From the NCBI GenBank assembly GCA_016789605.1, contig JAEUQO010000410.1:1-42838 (forward strand): a stretch of 42,838 nt of DNA, given 5' to 3'. The notes below the pieces were generated by a model. It was not told the DNA's origin. It was given only the letters and a program-made list of their open reading frames with translations, and did not search any database. This DNA is from Acidobacteriota bacterium (GTDB lineage: Bacteria > Acidobacteriota > Blastocatellia > RBC074). Positions 41,953 to 42,838 of this stretch are shown in pieces (position 1 is the first letter of the stretch; every line of letters begins with the position of its first letter). A program made the position numbers and the translations under genes.

Positions 41953-41970
41953 GCCTTCTTGGGTTTCCTG

Positions 41971-42210
41971 TAGGTCGGATTTGAACGATCCACCAGCTTC
42001 CGCTGGTGGGATTCCAGGAAGTGGCGGCCTTTTGGCAGGTCGGATTTGAACGATCCACCAGCTTCCGCTGGTGGAATTCCAGGAAGTGGCGGCCTTTTGG
42101 TAGGTCGGATTTGAACGATCCACCAGCTTCCGCTGGTGGGATTCCAGGAAGTGGCGGCCTTTTGGTAGGTCGGATTTGAACGATCCACCAGCTTCCGCTG
42201 GTGGAATTCC
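41971..42210. repeat. 65-bp tandem repeat array, reverse orientation (4 copies)
   Basis: Four palindromes, CCACCAGC-TTCC-GCTGGTGG, at 41990-42009, 42055-42074, 42120-42139 and 42185-42204, exactly 65 bp apart. They are the opposite orientation of the array to the left. The spacer (GGAAGTGGCGGCCTTTTGG and TAGGTCGGATTTGAAC) is nearly identical in all copies; the base after the palindrome alternates G/A. The last unit is truncated at 42210. About 70 bp separate it from the WD40 gene stop, with nothing assignable. Confidence 0.9.
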
Positions 42211-42281
42211 AGAACGTGAAAAGTCATGACAAGGCGATGAACCTGTGCCACCGAAGTCCGCACACCAGACTGAAATCGAAT

Positions 42282-42838
42282 CTAGGAAGGTCGCAGGTGG
42301 TATTTTACCAGCCGGGCGCGAATGGCCTCGGGCGCATGGAAATCCTTCATCAGGTCTTCGGCTTTATAGGAATTGAACGCGCCGATTTCGGTGTAGCGCA
42401 AATGGCGCAAGACATCGGCGTGGCTGAAATCAAATTCGCCCGTCGGCAACAGCGCCAGCCATTCCTCATCAAAGTGGTAAAGCCAAAGCACGGTCTCAAA
42501 CGTCGCTAAATCCCAGAATTGCAGCCGTCCCGCCCACCCGCCCCCACAGAGCAAACCGCCCTGCGGAGCAAACGCCACGCTGCGAATCGGCCCAATCGTT
42601 CCGCCCAGTTCCGCCAGACAACGACCTTCTTTCGCTGACCACAACCGCACCGACTTGTCTGAACTCCCGCTCGCCACACGCTCGCCATCCGGCGAAAACG
42701 CCACGCTCAACACGCTCGCACTGTGACCCGACAGCTTACCCAGCTCACGACCTTCTTTCGCTGACCACAACCGCACCGAGTTGTCTTCACTCCCGCTCGC
42801 CACACGCTCGCCATCCGGCGAAAACGCCACGCTCAACA
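42282..42838 (-). CDS. WD40-repeat protein, C-terminal part (5' end outside window)
   Basis: 185 codons of the C-terminus; the frame is open to the window edge. Three WD40 blades are visible: two near-identical ones (SVAFSPDGERVASGS, VRLWSAKEGR) and a diverged one (SVAFAPQGGLLCGGG). A terminal domain of about 80 residues follows: WLALLPTGEFDFSHADVLRHLRY, then KAEDLMKDFHAPEAIRARL. This tail (W-x-x-hhP-x-G-x-F-D-x-S, then a D-L-x-x-x-F-H/R-x-P segment) is typical of WD40 proteins fused to caspase-like (peptidase C14) or NTPase effector modules. The N-terminal domain is needed to assign a role. The repeats differ by very few bases. Confidence 0.85.
   Translation of the reverse strand, partial: LSVAFSPDGERVASGSEDNSVRLWSAKEGRELGKLSGHSASVLSVAFSPDGERVASGSSDKSVRLWSAKEGRCLAELGGTIGPIRSVAFAPQGGLLCGGGWAGRLQFWDLATFETVLWLYHFDEEWLALLPTGEFDFSHADVLRHLRYTEIGAFNSYKAEDLMKDFHAPEAIRARLVKYHLRPS

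Noticed and set aside
41834..42210. Possible CRISPR array
   Set aside because: The period is exactly 65 bp and the spacers are nearly identical, not unique; no cas gene is nearby.
41890..42263. Minus-strand frames encoding repeated WWIVQIRP / HQRKLVDRSNP peptides
   Set aside because: They are translations of the 65-bp repeats; 65 is not a multiple of 3, so successive units fall in different frames, and no ribosome site is present.

Overview
The window looks like a chromosomal segment of an Acidobacteriota bacterium, perhaps Blastocatellia-like. This is inferred from gene content: a secreted VWFA-related protein of the type common in that phylum, a large Tad pilus locus with an associated AAA+ ATPase and DUF192 gene, PTPS-related membrane proteins, a membrane-fused spermidine-synthase-like protein, and many dispersed palindromic repeats. 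No rRNA or other phylogenetic marker is present to confirm it. I see no phage, integrase, transposase or CRISPR array.

Left edge (1-4.4 kb): the 3' end of a HEAT-repeat gene ends at a strong bidirectional terminator, next to tRNA-Pro(TGG) and deoC. Then come fur, a short c-type cytochrome lipoprotein and a di-haem cytochrome c peroxidase, a small iron/haem/peroxide group. All of these after the terminator are on the minus strand.

Centre (4.4-24.4 kb): one long minus-strand block. In transcription order it runs: Flp pilin (58 aa), a 559-bp non-coding gap with stem-loops, prepilin peptidase, two TadE-like pseudopilins, CpaB, secretin CpaC, TadG-like protein, a 51-aa protein, CpaE/TadZ, TadA/CpaF, TadB, TadC, a 52-aa membrane protein, DUF192 protein, a polytopic membrane protein, a TPR protein, a MoxR-like AAA+ ATPase, a lytic transglycosylase with a duplicated module, a secreted protein with an internal duplication, and the VWFA-related protein. 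The first part encodes a complete Tad/Flp pilus machine. The tail looks like accessory envelope functions, and only its position ties it to the pilus.

Right half (24.9-42.8 kb): transcription switches to plus. Two tandem, overlapping paralogues of a PTPS-related polytopic membrane protein, a PIG-V-like mannosyltransferase homologue and a spermidine-synthase-like membrane protein suggest cell-surface glycan or lipid modification. Housekeeping genes follow: hemW, threonine aldolase, cmk, riboflavin synthase, a secreted M28 peptidase, an unknown anchored protein and a ribBA-type gene. The GTP cyclohydrolase II half of that ribBA-type protein has lost its zinc cysteines and catalytic arginine (RibBX-like). 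A perfect bidirectional terminator separates this from minus-strand genes for a zinc-ribbon membrane protein, QueF and a DHH phosphoesterase. The right edge holds two opposed arrays of 65-bp palindrome-bearing repeats and the C-terminus of a WD40 protein whose last full repeats are nearly identical in DNA.

The items most worth following are the Tad locus with its unannotatable small proteins and structured intergenic regions, the degenerate RibA domain, the head-to-head 65-bp repeat arrays, and the freshly duplicated WD40 repeats in a protein whose C-terminus resembles that of WD40 proteins fused to caspase-like or NTPase effector domains.
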